From the NCBI GenBank assembly GCA_017308475.1, contig JAFKEU010000006.1, positions 186,001-250,000 of the forward strand: a stretch of 64,000 nt of DNA, read 5' to 3'. Origin of the DNA: Alphaproteobacteria bacterium (lineage in GTDB: Bacteria; Pseudomonadota; Alphaproteobacteria; Micropepsales; Micropepsaceae). The position numbers were made by a program, and so were the translations under genes. Below, in pieces: positions 62,653 to 64,000 of the stretch (position 1 is the first letter of the stretch; each line of letters starts with the position of its first letter). The notes under the pieces were generated by a model. It worked only from the letters and a program-made list of their open reading frames with translations. It was not told the origin of the DNA and searched no databases.

Positions 62653-63846
62653 CTAGGCCACTTTCAGCGCCTGGTCCAGGTCCTCGCAGAGGTCGTCCGC
62701 ATCCTCCAGCCCCACCGACAGGCGCAGAAGCCCGGCGGTGATGCCCAGGCCCAGGCGCGCTTCCGGCGTCAGCTTCTGGTGAGTAGTCGTTTCCGGATGG
62801 GTGAGAAGCGATTTTGCGTCGCCCAGATTGTTGGAGATGTCGATGATCCCCAGCGCATTGGCCAGCGCGAAGGCGCTCTTCTTGCCGCCTTCCACCTCGA
62901 AGGTCACCACCCCGCCGCCGCCTTCCATCTGGGCGCGGGCCAGGTTGTGCTGGGGATGGTCGGGCCGGAAGGGATAGAGCACCCGCGTCACCTTGCGATG
63001 GCCGGCCAGGAAGTCGGCCACACGCGTGGCATTCTCGCAATGGGCGCGCATGCGCAGGTCCAGCGTCTCCAGGCTTTTCAGGTGCAGCCAGGCGTTGAAG
63101 GGGCTGATCGACGGGCCGGTGTTGCGGATGAAGGGCTGCAGGTGATCGTTCAGGAAGTCCTGGCGGCACAGCACCATTCCGCCCAGGGCTCGGCCCTGGC
63201 CGTCGATGTATTTGGTCGTGGAATGGATCACGATATGGGCGCCGAACTCCATCGGTCGCTGCAGGACGGGCGTGGCGAAGGCGTTGTCTACCGCCAGCAG
63301 CGCTCCGCCTTCCTCGGCGATCCTGGCCACCGCCTTCAGGTCGACGATCGAAAGCGTCGGATTGGACGGGGTCTCCAGGAACAGCAGCTTGGTGTTGGGC
63401 CGCATGGCCGTCCGCCACTGGTCGACGTCTTCGCCGTCCACCAGGGTAAAGGTGATGCCGAAGCGCGGCAGGATGGATTCCACCACATGGCGGCAGGAGC
63501 CGAACATCGCCTTGGCCGCGACGACATGGTCGCCGGCCGACAGATAGGACAGCATCGCCGCTGAAACCGCCGCCATGCCGGTGGCGGTGGCCCGCCCGAC
63601 CGGGGCGCCTTCAAGCGCCGCCATCCGCTCCTCGAACATCGAGACGGTGGGGTTGCCGAAGCGGGAATACTGGAAGCCGCCGACCTCGCCCCTGAAGCGG
63701 GCTTCGGCCTCCTCGGCCGTCTCATAGGCATAGCCGCTGGTCAGGAACAGCGCCTCGCTGGTCTCCTGGAAGGGCGAGCGCATCAGCCCGCCCCGGACCG
63801 CCTGGGTCCGCTTGCGCCAATTTCCCGGTTTCTTGTTTGTCGCCAT
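62653..63846 (-). CDS. metZ: O-succinylhomoserine sulphhydrylase MetZ
   Basis: A 397-residue Cys/Met-metabolism PLP enzyme. PLP lysine K212 in HSTTKYIDGQGRALGG, YSRFGNPTVSMFEERMAALEG near the N-terminus, and LLAVDNAFATPVLQRP. It makes homocysteine directly from O-succinylhomoserine and sulphide. MetB is the nearest relative; the start MATNKKPGNWRKRTQAVRGG fits MetZ. No SAM-II riboswitch could be made out in the short upstream stretch. Confidence 0.88.
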   Translation of the reverse strand: MATNKKPGNWRKRTQAVRGGLMRSPFQETSEALFLTSGYAYETAEEAEARFRGEVGGFQYSRFGNPTVSMFEERMAALEGAPVGRATATGMAAVSAAMLSYLSAGDHVVAAKAMFGSCRHVVESILPRFGITFTLVDGEDVDQWRTAMRPNTKLLFLETPSNPTLSIVDLKAVARIAEEGGALLAVDNAFATPVLQRPMEFGAHIVIHSTTKYIDGQGRALGGMVLCRQDFLNDHLQPFIRNTGPSISPFNAWLHLKSLETLDLRMRAHCENATRVADFLAGHRKVTRVLYPFRPDHPQHNLARAQMEGGGGVVTFEVEGGKKSAFALANALGIIDISNNLGDAKSLLTHPETTTHQKLTPEARLGLGITAGLLRLSVGLEDADDLCEDLDQALKVA

Positions 63847-64000
63847 GGGGGTACCGCCGCCTTGCCGGGGCGGTTGTGGCGCGGTTGCCGTGCCCGGGTC
63901 AAGAACATACCATTCATGCGGGATTCGCGGGAGCGTCGGCGCGAGCCGGAGCGACCAGAGAAGAGCGTCGGCGGCGTATCGGCGAGCGATCAGGAGAAGC

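Noticed and set aside
63847..64000. SAM-II riboswitch upstream of metZ
   Set aside because: Alphaproteobacterial metZ genes often carry one, but the 154 bp visible lack the conserved loop segments I would expect.

Overview
The window is GC-rich, gene-dense chromosomal DNA from an alphaproteobacterium. The strongest markers are a GcrA cell-cycle regulator, a ChpT histidine phosphotransferase, an EipA/DUF1134 protein, a UrcA-family protein and a phoR-phoU-phoB operon. No rRNA or tRNA gene was recognised, so genus cannot be fixed; a lineage near Rhizomicrobium/Micropepsaceae or Caulobacterales would fit (inference).

Left part (1 to about 28.7 kb) is accessory DNA. On the minus strand a BREX anti-phage operon reads brxA-brxB-brxC-pglX-pglZ, with pglZ cut by the left edge. 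It is followed by a DUF5655 protein with a PD-(D/E)XK-like core, a chimeric wreck joining the start of a sacsin-like GHKL ATPase to the end of an SF1 helicase, and a 1121-residue nuclease-exonuclease-helicase of the TM0106 RecB-like family. Next come a small XRE regulator, two unknown small proteins and a DUF6471 protein. The XRE gene and the region between the two unknown genes share one palindromic operator. A complete Tn7-like core (tnsA-tnsB-tnsC-tniQ) follows, then a minus-strand trio of a serine recombinase and two ParB-like proteins, a divergent HTH protein and an unknown protein. A hairpin-rich gap of about 600 bp ends this block.

Middle part (28.7 to 43.8 kb) mixes stress, redox and envelope genes: a TsdA-type dihaem cytochrome with a DsrE protein; a truncated haemoglobin fused in frame to a membrane domain and divergent from nsrR; DUF2945, DUF488, GYD, GlxA-AraC and UrcA proteins; a DedA-rhodanese fusion; an MFS transporter; cupins; a secF without an adjacent secD; and EipA. 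From 41.9 to 43.4 kb lies a cluster of inverted and direct repeats, which flanks an orphan gene with inverted copies of a motif built on GTGTCCCCGG.

Right part (43.8 to 64 kb) is core chromosome: cysQ, chpT, a CheY-like regulator, cheR, a Kdo-hydroxylase-like gene, a class C-like serine hydrolase, an acyl-CoA synthetase with arfB, phoR-phoU-phoB, glutathione peroxidase, gcrA, argD-argF-hslO, folE-argE, apaG, an osmC-family gene and metZ. Many of these neighbours overlap by 4 bp, which suggests translationally coupled operons.
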